From NCBI GenBank assembly GCA_025454125.1, contig JALOPA010000178.1, forward strand, positions 1-5,611: a DNA stretch of 5,611 nt, given 5' to 3'. Below, one piece after another: positions 1 to 5,606 of this stretch. The notes below the pieces were generated by a model that searched no databases, was not told where the DNA came from, and saw nothing but the letters and a program-made list of their open reading frames with translations. This DNA comes from Thermodesulfobacteriota bacterium (GTDB lineage Bacteria > Desulfobacterota > DSM-4660 > Desulfatiglandales > HGW-15). Within the stretch, counting starts at the first letter, position 1. Every line of letters begins with the position of its first letter. Position numbers and translations under genes: made by a program.

Positions 1-97
1 CAAGAGGGCGGTTGACGGGAGGAGTCAATTCCCGGTTGCAGCTTTTGAAAGAGCCCCCCACCCCTGCCCGGCCTTAATCGCCGCCTTCTGGGTCAAA
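1..97. other. Non-coding edge segment downstream of the two-component operon
   Basis: No gene is supported here. The segment follows the stop of the last receiver gene on the minus strand. It holds two overlapping, mutually exclusive short inverted repeats: TTGAC (12-16) with GTCAA (24-28), and CGGGA (16-20) with TCCCG (30-34). Neither is followed by a T-tract, so no intrinsic terminator can be called. A plus-strand frame is open from the left edge to a TAA at 75-77 and could be the tail of a convergent gene, but about 24 codons are too few to judge. A C-rich run (54-71) is G-rich on the operon strand. Confidence 0.5.
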
Positions 98-739
98 TCA
101 CCAGCCGTAGGTCCTAAGCATCTCGGCGCTCAAGGGCTTCTCCAGCCACCGCTTCTGCTTCGCCGTGAGAGGCCCGGCAGAGGATTCGATCCAGTCAATG
201 TCCCCTGTCAGCAGCGCGAGCTTCTCGGCGTTGTTCAGGTTGTACCCGTCCAGGGCATCCACCCAGTTGTGCAGCAACTGGTGCACGAATTCCCCGTCCG
301 TTGCCGCCCGCTCCAGCACCGTGAGGATTTCCTCCTTGTGAACGAGAGCCTGCTCCTGCGGGGCCTGCGATGCCGCCACCTGCACCGCCTTTTCCACGGA
401 CTTCAGGAGTTCCTCGGGCGTGAAGGGCTTTTCCAGATAGTCCGCAGCGCCGAGCCTCATGGCCTGCACGGCCGATCGCACATTCGCGTACCCGGTGATG
501 ATCACCACCGGAAGCGTAGGTTTCGCCCGTTTCAGGTCCCTCAAGACCACCATCCCGCCGATGTCCGGCATGCGAATGTCGGTCAGCACCACGTCGTAGG
601 TCTTCTGAATTCCCCACTCCAGGCCCTGGCGCCCGCTCAGGGTCACTTCGGCATCGAAGTCGCCTTCTACAAGGATCTTCTTGACGCTGTCGAGCACGAT
701 CTGTTCGTCGTCAATCACGAGAGCCTTCTTCTTGTTCAC
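98..739 (-). CDS. Response regulator: receiver domain plus unrecognised C-terminal region
   Basis: A 213-residue cytoplasmic phospho-acceptor protein. Residues 1-120 are a standard CheY-like receiver: acidic pair D10/D11, phospho-acceptor D54 in LTDIRMP, T82 in ITGYA and K104 in LEKPF. The remaining 90 residues (about 125-213) are not a helix-turn-helix, AAA+ or GGDEF domain I recognise. They look largely helical, with a short motif LALLTGDIDWIES and a Trp-rich end (KRWLEKP, then YGW at the terminus). The start is GTG at 737-739. It is supported by an AGGAGG 7 bases upstream (747-752) and by a 4-base GTGA overlap with the preceding receiver gene, a typical translational-coupling arrangement. 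It is the last gene of a kinase-receiver-receiver operon and is presumably phosphorylated by that kinase, directly or through a relay. The receiver call is firm. The output is unknown; it may act by protein-protein contact. Confidence 0.93.
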   Translation of the reverse strand: MNKKKALVIDDEQIVLDSVKKILVEGDFDAEVTLSGRQGLEWGIQKTYDVVLTDIRMPDIGGMVVLRDLKRAKPTLPVVIITGYANVRSAVQAMRLGAADYLEKPFTPEELLKSVEKAVQVAASQAPQEQALVHKEEILTVLERAATDGEFVHQLLHNWVDALDGYNLNNAEKLALLTGDIDWIESSAGPLTAKQKRWLEKPLSAEMLRTYGW

Positions 740-1101
740 AGTTTCCCCTCCTTCTCCATCACTCTGGTCACGGCTTCCAGAAGCTCCATCGGCGTAAAGG
801 GTTTTGCAATGAACGTGGCCGCCTCGGTTTTTGAAACCTGCTCAACCGTCTGGGTGGTCGCGTAACCGCTCATGACGATCACCGGGATGTTCGGCCACTG
901 CTCCTTGATTTCTCTCAAAAGCGTCATCCCGTCTTTGCCCGGCATTTTGATGTCCAGCAGGATGACTTCGATCGGCTCCCGGCGCATCACCTCCAGCGCC
1001 GCTTCCGCCGATCGTGCCGGGATCACTTCAAAGCTGTCTCCGAGAACCCGTTTGCAGCTTTCCAGGACAATGCTTTCATCGTCAACCACAAGGATCTTCA
1101 T
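736..1101 (-). CDS. Single-domain response regulator (CheY/Spo0F-like receiver)
   Basis: A 121-residue protein consisting of one receiver domain and nothing else. The expected residues are all present: D7/D8 in VVDDES, phospho-acceptor D50 in LLDIKMP, S78 in VMSGYA and K100 in FIAKPFTP. I start it at the ATG at 1099-1101 (MKILVVDD). A longer in-frame reading up to 1200 would run inside the kinase gene and add about 33 residues that do not belong to a receiver fold. The ATG lies 1 base after the kinase TGA (TGACATG), so ribosomes finishing the kinase probably reinitiate here. The nearest GGAGG (1117-1121) is 15 bases away, long for direct initiation. With no output domain, it may shuttle phosphate in a relay, act as a phosphate sink, or bind a target protein. 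Its TGA overlaps the GTG of the next receiver gene. Confidence 0.93.
   Translation of the reverse strand: MKILVVDDESIVLESCKRVLGDSFEVIPARSAEAALEVMRREPIEVILLDIKMPGKDGMTLLREIKEQWPNIPVIVMSGYATTQTVEQVSKTEAATFIAKPFTPMELLEAVTRVMEKEGKL
747..752 (-). promoter_or_regulatory. Ribosome-binding site deciding the GTG start of the second receiver
   Basis: AGGAGG on the minus strand lies 7 bases before the GTG at 737-739, inside the last codons of the upstream receiver gene. It supports GTG as the true start and shows that this gene can initiate on its own as well as by coupling through the GTGA overlap. Confidence 0.8.
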
Positions 1102-1102
1102 G

Positions 1103-3028
1103 TCACTTTGCCCGTCCCTCCAGGGGCACCCAAATGGTGAAGGTGGACCCCTTCCCCACCTCGCTGGCCACCTGAATGCTTCCTCCATGCCTCTGAACAA
1201 TGCCCAGAGTCACGGACAGGCCCAGTCCCGTGCCGTGGCCCACCTCTTTTGTCGTGAAGAAAGGGTCAAAGAGCTTGTTCAAGTGTTCGGGAGGAATGCC
1301 GCACCCCGTGTCGGCAATGGAGATCTCGATCCCTTCCTGACCGGCCTCGTTTTTCACCGCGCTGTTCGACGTGGAGAAGGTGATGCTGTCTCCGGGCTTC
1401 GTGGCGTCCAGAGCATTGATCAGAAGGTTCAGCAGCACGCTCTGAAACTGGTTTCGATCCATGTTCACTTTATGGAGATCCTGGCCGGGCTTGAAAACCA
1501 TGCCCACCCCCTTGAGCAACGCCTGGTTTTCCATCAGGGCCATGGTGCCGCTGATGAGGCGATTCACATCCACCTGCTCCCGGTCGGGTTGGGTCTGTCT
1601 GGAAAAGTCCAGGAGCCCCTTCACGATCTTTCTCACCCGTTCCGTGGCTTCCACGATGGTTTGAAGATCGGCGCGCACCTCCTCGTTCAGGTCCTTGCGC
1701 CGCAGCAGCATGTGGGTGTAGGTCAGCACCCCGGTCAGGGGATTGTTGATCTCGTGAGCCACTCCGGCTGCAAGGCGTCCCACGCTGGCCTGCCTTTCGG
1801 AGAGGAGGAGGCGGTCCTGGCTCTCCGCTCTCCTGCGGCCCATGGCCGCGACCATTTCCTTGAACGTTTTCTGAAGGACCGCCATTTCGCCGGAAGACAC
1901 CGGGCCGATGTCCGGTGTGAGGCTTCCCTCCGTGACCTGCTGGCTCGCCCGGATCAGCCGGTGCACCGGGTTGATGATCTTTCCGGCCAGGAAGCAGCCG
2001 AGGGCCGTGGCCAGCGCCATCCCTGCCAGGGTCACGAGCACGAAACTGGCCAGCGTTCTCCAACGCAGGTCCACATACTTTTCTTCCAGCACACCCATCC
2101 CCAGGATGCCCACGGTCTTGCCAAAGATGTCCTTGATCGGTTCATAGGCCGTGATGTACCAGTCCGTGACGACCATGGCCTGCTTTGTCCAGCGCTCCCC
2201 TTTCTCCAGCACGTGCTCTCTCACGTCTTCGGCGACCCGGGTGCCGATGGCCCGGCCCCCGTCCTGGGCCGGGACATTGGTCGCCACACGCACATCCTTG
2301 AGGAAGATGGTGGCCCGACCGATGCTGCGGCCTTTGTACTCCTCGTTGCGGAACACCGTGCCCCGCACCGTGTCCACAATCTTCTCGTCCCTGTTCAGGA
2401 GAATTCCGCCGTAGAGCACTCCCAGCAGCTGCCCTTCGTGGAGCACGGGCACCGCAGCGGAAAGCGTGAGCCCGGCCGTCACCGTTTTCTCCGTCGAGGG
2501 GCCGGTCCCCCGGGTCGAAAGGACGTCGACTCTGGCTCGCTCCGCCAGCTGCGGGTTCTCGGCTTTCAGGTATTCTTCGCTCAGCAGGACGGTGCCGGAA
2601 GCCAGGGTTTTTTTCTCCAGGGCTTGGAGCACAATGGGATGTGCCGGTTGGGGTTTTTTCCCCGGCATCGCATGCGTTCCGATGCGGCAGATGGTCTGCC
2701 CTTTTTCGTCCGTGATGCCTGCGAAATCCAGGCCCCCGTGTTGCGCCATGCGCCCCAACCGAAACACCAGGTCGGAAGTTTCGCGGTCCCGGAGAGTGAC
2801 CAAAAACCCATACCCCAGGGTCGTGGTGTTGAGCGCGACTTCGATCATCCGGATACGGCTCTCGTACATCTCCCGAGCCGCATTGAGGTCCTGAGCCACC
2901 CGGTTCCTCGCTTCGCCGAGCACCGACTTGGTCAAGAGATGGCCTCCGACCAGGAGGCATACGATCCCCACAACGAAGCTCACTCCCAGAAAGCTTGCGA
3001 TGATCTTTGAGCGAAAAGAATAAAACAT
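1103..3028 (-). CDS. Membrane sensor histidine kinase (Cache - HAMP - HisKA - HATPase)
   Basis: A 641-residue inner-membrane kinase. Residues about 9-32 form the first membrane helix and about 326-348 the second. Between them lies an extracytoplasmic sensor of about 290 residues. Its distal half (GVLYGGILLNR, then IFLKDVRVATNVP, GGRAIGTRV, WYITAYEPIKDI) matches from memory the Cache_3-Cache_2 fusion type of small-ligand sensor. A HAMP linker follows (about 349-402). The HisKA dimerisation domain carries phospho-acceptor H425 in AHEINNPL. The ATPase domain has an N box (N534/N538 in NLLINALDA), G1 (DTGCGIP, D573), F box (FDPFFTTK, about 587-594) and G2 (GTGLGLS, 599-605), so it should be catalytically complete. 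There is no PAS or fused receiver. The ATG at 3026-3028 is preceded by AGGA about 7 bases upstream and leads straight into the first membrane helix. It heads an operon with two receivers, downstream of a sigma-54 promoter. The ligand cannot be read from the sequence. Confidence 0.95.
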   Translation of the reverse strand: MFYSFRSKIIASFLGVSFVVGIVCLLVGGHLLTKSVLGEARNRVAQDLNAAREMYESRIRMIEVALNTTTLGYGFLVTLRDRETSDLVFRLGRMAQHGGLDFAGITDEKGQTICRIGTHAMPGKKPQPAHPIVLQALEKKTLASGTVLLSEEYLKAENPQLAERARVDVLSTRGTGPSTEKTVTAGLTLSAAVPVLHEGQLLGVLYGGILLNRDEKIVDTVRGTVFRNEEYKGRSIGRATIFLKDVRVATNVPAQDGGRAIGTRVAEDVREHVLEKGERWTKQAMVVTDWYITAYEPIKDIFGKTVGILGMGVLEEKYVDLRWRTLASFVLVTLAGMALATALGCFLAGKIINPVHRLIRASQQVTEGSLTPDIGPVSSGEMAVLQKTFKEMVAAMGRRRAESQDRLLLSERQASVGRLAAGVAHEINNPLTGVLTYTHMLLRRKDLNEEVRADLQTIVEATERVRKIVKGLLDFSRQTQPDREQVDVNRLISGTMALMENQALLKGVGMVFKPGQDLHKVNMDRNQFQSVLLNLLINALDATKPGDSITFSTSNSAVKNEAGQEGIEISIADTGCGIPPEHLNKLFDPFFTTKEVGHGTGLGLSVTLGIVQRHGGSIQVASEVGKGSTFTIWVPLEGRAK

Positions 3029-3101
3029 GGTTAATCCTGCGACGAGAAAATCACACGAACCGTTCAGCTCTTCGAAATGGATGGCTCACCTTAGCAAATT
3101 C

Positions 3102-3117
3102 TGCAAAGGCTATGCCA
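3102..3117 (-). promoter_or_regulatory. Sigma-54 (-24/-12) promoter of the kinase-receiver operon
   Basis: On the minus strand the sequence reads TGGCATAGCCTTTGCA. It keeps the two invariant dinucleotides of the RpoN consensus (TGGCACG-N4-TTGCW) at exactly the right distance: GG, ten bases, GC. The only departures from the conserved blocks are T for C and A for G at the end of the -24 block. Counting 12 bases beyond the GC predicts transcription starting near 3091, giving a leader of about 63 nt before the kinase ATG. Transcription would then require an AAA+ enhancer-binding protein, and none is encoded in this window. Confidence 0.7.
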
Positions 3118-3192
3118 CTAAAAAGAGACGTCCCGGCTCCATCCCCACCGCGATTACCGTTGAGATGTTAGCCACTTGTGCGCCCGTGCTTC

Positions 3193-3203
3193 GGTGATTC
3201 ACC
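3193..3203. promoter_or_regulatory. Short dyad, candidate activator (UAS) site
   Basis: GGTGA-T-TCACC is a perfect 5-bp inverted repeat around a single central base. Its centre is about 107 bases upstream of the start predicted from the sigma-54 promoter, within the usual range for enhancer-binding-protein sites. The dyad is seen directly; its role is inferred from position only, and a dyad this short can occur by chance. Confidence 0.3.
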
Positions 3204-3246
3204 CGGTCCGATGTCTGGATGCCCTTCTGACTGTAAACAAAGGGGG

Positions 3247-3276
3247 AAAAAACAAGTCACCTGAGAGGAGACTTGT
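3247..3276 (-). terminator. Terminator-like hairpin with T-tract on the minus strand
   Basis: ACAAGTC (3252-3258) pairs with GACTTGT (3270-3276). Inside, after one A-A mismatch, CCT (3260-3262) pairs with AGG (3266-3268) around a 3-base loop. Read on the minus strand, the stem runs directly into six Ts (the first is the last paired base) followed by Cs, the layout of an intrinsic terminator. The plus strand has no T-run after the stem. No protein gene lies upstream on the minus strand, so it would end a non-coding transcript. The alternative is a dyad operator, centred about 173 bases upstream of the predicted sigma-54 start. Confidence 0.45.
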
Positions 3277-3312
3277 GCTGAGCGTCCTGAAAAGGTTTTC
3301 ATTGCCGCCTTT

Positions 3313-3331
3313 GGTCACTGCCGGCAGGACC
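3313..3331. repeat. Imperfect inverted repeat containing a 10-base palindrome
   Basis: GGTC (3313-3316), a single unpaired A, the perfect palindrome CTGCCGGCAG (3318-3327), then GACC (3328-3331). As RNA this folds into a 7-bp stem with one bulge and a CCGG loop. As DNA it could be a dyad operator. It sits in the GC-rich middle of the intergenic region. Confidence 0.45.
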
Positions 3332-3386
3332 CTTCCCTCCAATAAGCCGGGCTTCTTGATCTTCCCACCCAGCGCGAAGGTCCATT

Positions 3387-3406
3387 CCCCGCGGCTTGCG
3401 GCGGGG
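3387..3406. repeat. REP-like GC hairpin in the intergenic region
   Basis: CCCCGC (3387-3392) and GCGGGG (3401-3406) are perfectly complementary around an 8-base interior, GGCTTGCG. The minus-strand form CCCCGCCGCAAGCCGCGGGG differs by one swapped GC pair from CCCCGCCGCAAGCGGCGGGG, a hairpin type I recall as recurring between genes in some deltaproteobacterial genomes. The hairpin is seen directly; its membership in a dispersed repeat family is from memory and untested. There is no T-run on either side, so it is not a terminator. Confidence 0.35.
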
Positions 3407-3527
3407 TCGTTCATTGGGTTTTCATGCTTGCTTTTGGATGAAAACTTGAATAGATTGAGATGATTTGGCTTGATGCCGCTTGTTTGCGCGGCCCGCTCAA
3501 GACCGGTCAAAGCACCCAGCTGAATTT

Positions 3528-3533
3528 AGGAGG
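3528..3533 (+). promoter_or_regulatory. Strong but distant ribosome-binding site of the FabH-like gene
   Basis: AGGAGG is a full Shine-Dalgarno match, but it ends 15 bases before the ATG at 3549, about twice the usual distance. No in-frame ATG, GTG or TTG lies closer. An in-frame TTG at 3480 would lie upstream of it and add 23 residues that do not resemble the family, so the ATG at 3549 remains the best start. Confidence 0.6.
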
Positions 3534-3548
3534 CACCTTAATTCTAAA

Positions 3549-4610
3549 ATGCCGAACTCGATCATTACTGCTACGGGCAGTTATATCCCTGCCCTGAGGA
3601 TTCCAAATGAATACTTCCTGTCCCATGAGTTCTACGGGGCAGACGGGAAGAAACTCGACAAATCCAATCCGGATCTCATCAAGAAACTCGAGGAAATCAC
3701 CTGCATCCAGGAGAGGCGATATGTCACGGACGACCTGAACACGTCCGACATCGCCTTCATCGCCGCCGAGCAGGCCCTGGAAGGGACCGACAGGGAAACC
3801 CTGGATTACATCATCGTCGGCCACAACATGGGCGACATGAAGGCGGACAACGCAAGGTGCGACATGGTCCCCACCATCGCCGCCAGGGTCAAACACAAAC
3901 TTCGGATCCGAAACCCTTATTGCGTGGCCTATGACGTGCCCTTCGGATGCCCGGGCTGGCTCCACGCCATGATCATCGCGGACTACTACATCCGCTCCGG
4001 GGACGCCAAGAAGATCCTCGTCATCGGAGCCGAGACGCTGTCCCGGATTTCCGATCCTCACGATATCGACAGCATGATCTATTCGGACGGCGCCGGCGCC
4101 ACGCTGGTGGAAGCCACGGACAAGAAAGCGGGGATCCTCTCGCATGTCACCAGGTCGGACACCCTGCACGAGGTCAACCTCCTGACGCTCGGTCAGTCCT
4201 ACCATCTCAACTCCAACGTCAACCAGCTCTACCTCAAGATGCAGGGCCACGAGATCTACAAGTATGCCGTAAAAGTCGTTCCTGAAGTGGTGCTCCGAAG
4301 TCTTGAAAAGGCAGGGCTCACACTGTCCGACGTCAACAAGGTCCTGATCCACCAGGCCAACCAGAAAATGGATGAAGCCATCCTGAAACGGCTCTTCAAG
4401 TTGAGCAACGCAAAAAAAATCCCTGAGCACATCATGCCCATGACCATTTCGTGGCTCGGGAACAGTTCCGTTGCAACCTTACCCACCCTGTTTGACCTGT
4501 TGCAGAGAGGCAAGATCGACAACCACATCCTGCATTCGGGAGACATCGCCGTCTTCGCCTCCGTGGGAGCAGGCATGAACATCAACGCCATGGTCTACCG
4601 CATGCCGTGA
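3549..4610 (+). CDS. 3-oxoacyl-ACP synthase III family protein (FabH/KAS III-like)
   Basis: A 353-residue cytoplasmic condensing enzyme of the thiolase fold. FabH-type enzymes join an acyl-CoA to malonyl-ACP, starting fatty acids or related acyl chains. The catalytic triad is complete: C134 in DVPFGCPGW, H268 in IHQANQKM and N305 in WLGNSSVATLP. The glycine-rich strand YSDGAGATLVE (178-188) and the C-terminal FASVGAGMNINAMVY (336-350) also fit. The first strand, IITATGSYIP, starts at residue 5, which supports the ATG at 3549. The protein is about 35 residues longer than E. coli FabH (317). The extra length includes the N-terminal segment 20-50 (EYFLSHEFYGADGKKLDKSN, then an acidic/lysine helix). 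The Cys neighbourhood also differs from the usual ACAGF-type motif, so the acyl substrate may differ. From memory it resembles FabH homologues common in Bacteroidetes. No acyl carrier protein or other fatty-acid gene is adjacent, so a housekeeping role cannot be assumed. Confidence 0.9.
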   Translation: MPNSIITATGSYIPALRIPNEYFLSHEFYGADGKKLDKSNPDLIKKLEEITCIQERRYVTDDLNTSDIAFIAAEQALEGTDRETLDYIIVGHNMGDMKADNARCDMVPTIAARVKHKLRIRNPYCVAYDVPFGCPGWLHAMIIADYYIRSGDAKKILVIGAETLSRISDPHDIDSMIYSDGAGATLVEATDKKAGILSHVTRSDTLHEVNLLTLGQSYHLNSNVNQLYLKMQGHEIYKYAVKVVPEVVLRSLEKAGLTLSDVNKVLIHQANQKMDEAILKRLFKLSNAKKIPEHIMPMTISWLGNSSVATLPTLFDLLQRGKIDNHILHSGDIAVFASVGAGMNINAMVYRMP

Positions 4611-4653
4611 GGCGAAGCGCTTATTTTCATCAAGGCACTTCTGAGAAACCATA
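4611..4653. other. Short gap between convergent FabH-like gene and htpX
   Basis: Only 43 bases separate the two stop codons. They contain the 8-base palindrome AAGCGCTT (4615-4622), followed by a short T-rich stretch on the plus strand, and TTCT-G-AGAA (4639-4647). Neither makes a convincing terminator stem. The two transcripts may overlap at their 3' ends or end by Rho. Confidence 0.4.
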
Positions 4654-5598
4654 CTAACGCGAGAGATGCCTCCAGGCATCCTCCGCTCGTTTGATGCCGG
4701 TGTCTTCACCTGATGCCCTGCCCGACGGTCCTTCATGGATGGAAGGGGGCGTTCCGGTGAGTCGCTCGATCCTCTCCTCGAGTGGAGGATGAGTGGAAAA
4801 GAGGCTCATCAGGCTTCTCCCGCTCAGGGGGTTGACGATGAACATGTGTGCGGTCTGGGGACTGGCATCCATGGGAAGCTTCTTCGTGTAGGCGCCAAGC
4901 TTCCTCAAGGCATTCGCAAGGCCGTTGGGGTGTCCTGCGAACTCGGCGCCCGAGTGGTCGGCATGATATTCTCTTGATCTCGATATGGCCATCTGGATGA
5001 GCATGGCGGCCAGCGGAGCCAGGATGCTCATGACAATCAGGCCGATTCCGCCCAGCCCTCTTCCGCCTCCCTCGTTGTTGCTGCTCGATCCGCCGCCCAG
5101 GAACGCGGTCCACCGAGCCATGTTGGCCAGGATCATGATCGCCCCTGCCATGGTGGCTGCGATGGAGCCGATCAGAATGTCCCGGTTTTTCACATGTGCG
5201 AGTTCATGAGCCAGAACCCCTTCCAGCTCATCCCTGTTCATGAGCTTCAAGAGCCCCTCTGTCACAGCAACGACCGCGTGCTCCGGGTTTCGGCCTGTGG
5301 CAAAGGCATTGGGTGAATCCTCGGGAATGATGTAAATGCGCGGCATGGGAATGCTGGCCCTCTGAGCCAGTCCGGCCACGATCTGATGAAGCTCGGGGCT
5401 TTCGCTCGGCGTCACTTCCTGGGCCCTGTACATCTTGAGAACGATCTTGTCGGAGAACCAGTAGCTGAAAAAGTTCATGCCGATGGCGAGAACGAAAGCG
5501 AGCATCATGCCGTTCTGCCCGCCCAGCAGATTCCCTATGAAAACAATGAGAGCGGTCAAGGCAGCCATCAACAGCGTCGTCTTGAACCAGTTACCCAT
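4654..5598 (-). CDS. htpX: Membrane zinc metalloprotease HtpX homolog (peptidase M48)
   Basis: A 314-residue inner-membrane endoprotease. In E. coli HtpX degrades misfolded or damaged membrane proteins alongside FtsH. Two membrane helices lie at the N terminus (about 7-25 and 30-48). The zinc site is HELAH (H131, E132, H135), with the third ligand expected at E210 in SREYHAD. Two further hydrophobic helices (about 141-161 and 183-203) flank a Gly/Ser/Asn-rich loop (168-184). The conserved [14 protein letters not shown] block (267-280) marks the end of the family core, after which about 34 polar residues form a tail longer than I expect; the total compares with 293 in E. coli. The ATG at 5596-5598 has GGAGG 8 bases upstream, at the window edge. 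The gene converges on the FabH-like gene and ends in TAG. Its promoter, possibly heat- or envelope-stress controlled, is outside the window. Confidence 0.95.
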   Translation of the reverse strand: MGNWFKTTLLMAALTALIVFIGNLLGGQNGMMLAFVLAIGMNFFSYWFSDKIVLKMYRAQEVTPSESPELHQIVAGLAQRASIPMPRIYIIPEDSPNAFATGRNPEHAVVAVTEGLLKLMNRDELEGVLAHELAHVKNRDILIGSIAATMAGAIMILANMARWTAFLGGGSSSNNEGGGRGLGGIGLIVMSILAPLAAMLIQMAISRSREYHADHSGAEFAGHPNGLANALRKLGAYTKKLPMDASPQTAHMFIVNPLSGRSLMSLFSTHPPLEERIERLTGTPPSIHEGPSGRASGEDTGIKRAEDAWRHLSR

Positions 5599-5606
5599 GG
5601 GTCAAA

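Larger units (their letters stand above)
3247..3406 (-). ncRNA. Candidate structured small RNA ending at the 3247-3276 hairpin
   Basis: Going leftward on the minus strand there are successive potential helices. The first is CCCCGC/GCGGGG (3387-3406). Next is a longer-range pairing of 3376-3383 with 3327-3335 (GGACCTTC with GAAGGGTCC, one bulge), which encloses the 11-base palindrome AAGCC-C-GGCTT (3344-3354). Then comes a hairpin at 3313-3331 built on CTGCCGGCAG, and finally the hairpin with T-tract. Some helices share bases near 3327-3331 and would compete. I see no convincing promoter, and the right end given is only the edge of the last helix. No known RNA family is recognised. This is an inference from structure density and T-tract polarity. 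Confidence 0.22.
3029..3548. other. 520-base intergenic region between divergent kinase and FabH-like genes
   Basis: No protein gene is supported. Two overlapping open frames, about 3176-3463 plus and 3199-3510 minus, have arginine/proline-rich sequences without domain character, and the minus one runs through a terminator-like hairpin. The region holds a sigma-54 promoter for the kinase operon (3102-3117), dyads that could be activator sites, a hairpin with a minus-strand T-tract (3247-3276), and a cluster of GC-rich inverted repeats (3313-3406). A small dyad GAAC-C-GTTC (3057-3065) lies in the kinase leader. The promoter of the rightward FabH-like gene must lie in the right half. The best sigma-70-like candidate there is weak: TTGCTT at 3428 and TAGATT at 3451, 17 bases apart. 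Confidence 0.6.

Noticed and set aside
54..71. G-rich run on the operon strand as a G-quadruplex.
   Set aside because: Only three separate G-tracts are visible, so it does not meet the usual four-tract pattern.
1102..1200. Extension of the single-domain receiver start to 1200.
   Set aside because: The added 33 residues overlap the end of the kinase gene in another frame and precede a perfect receiver N terminus (MKILVVDDES).
872..3010. A 712-codon open frame on the plus strand, antisense to the kinase.
   Set aside because: It is the shadow of the kinase frame in GC-rich codons. Its product is His/Arg/Pro-rich without domain character, while the minus-strand frame carries every kinase motif.
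3466..3487. A possible plus-strand sigma-54 site upstream of the FabH-like gene (TTTGGCTTGATGCCGCTTG).
   Set aside because: The GG and GC are nine bases apart, one short of the required ten, and the -12 block is poor. A second candidate near 3416-3432 is also off by one.
3199..3510. A 103-codon minus-strand frame and an overlapping 95-codon plus-strand frame (3176-3463) in the intergenic region.
   Set aside because: Neither has a convincing ribosome-binding site or recognisable domain. The minus frame reads straight through the terminator-like hairpin at 3247-3276 and the GC-rich palindromes.
4665..4680. Hairpin GATGCC-TCCA-GGCATC near the end of htpX, as a terminator.
   Set aside because: It lies inside the htpX coding sequence and has no T-tract on either strand.
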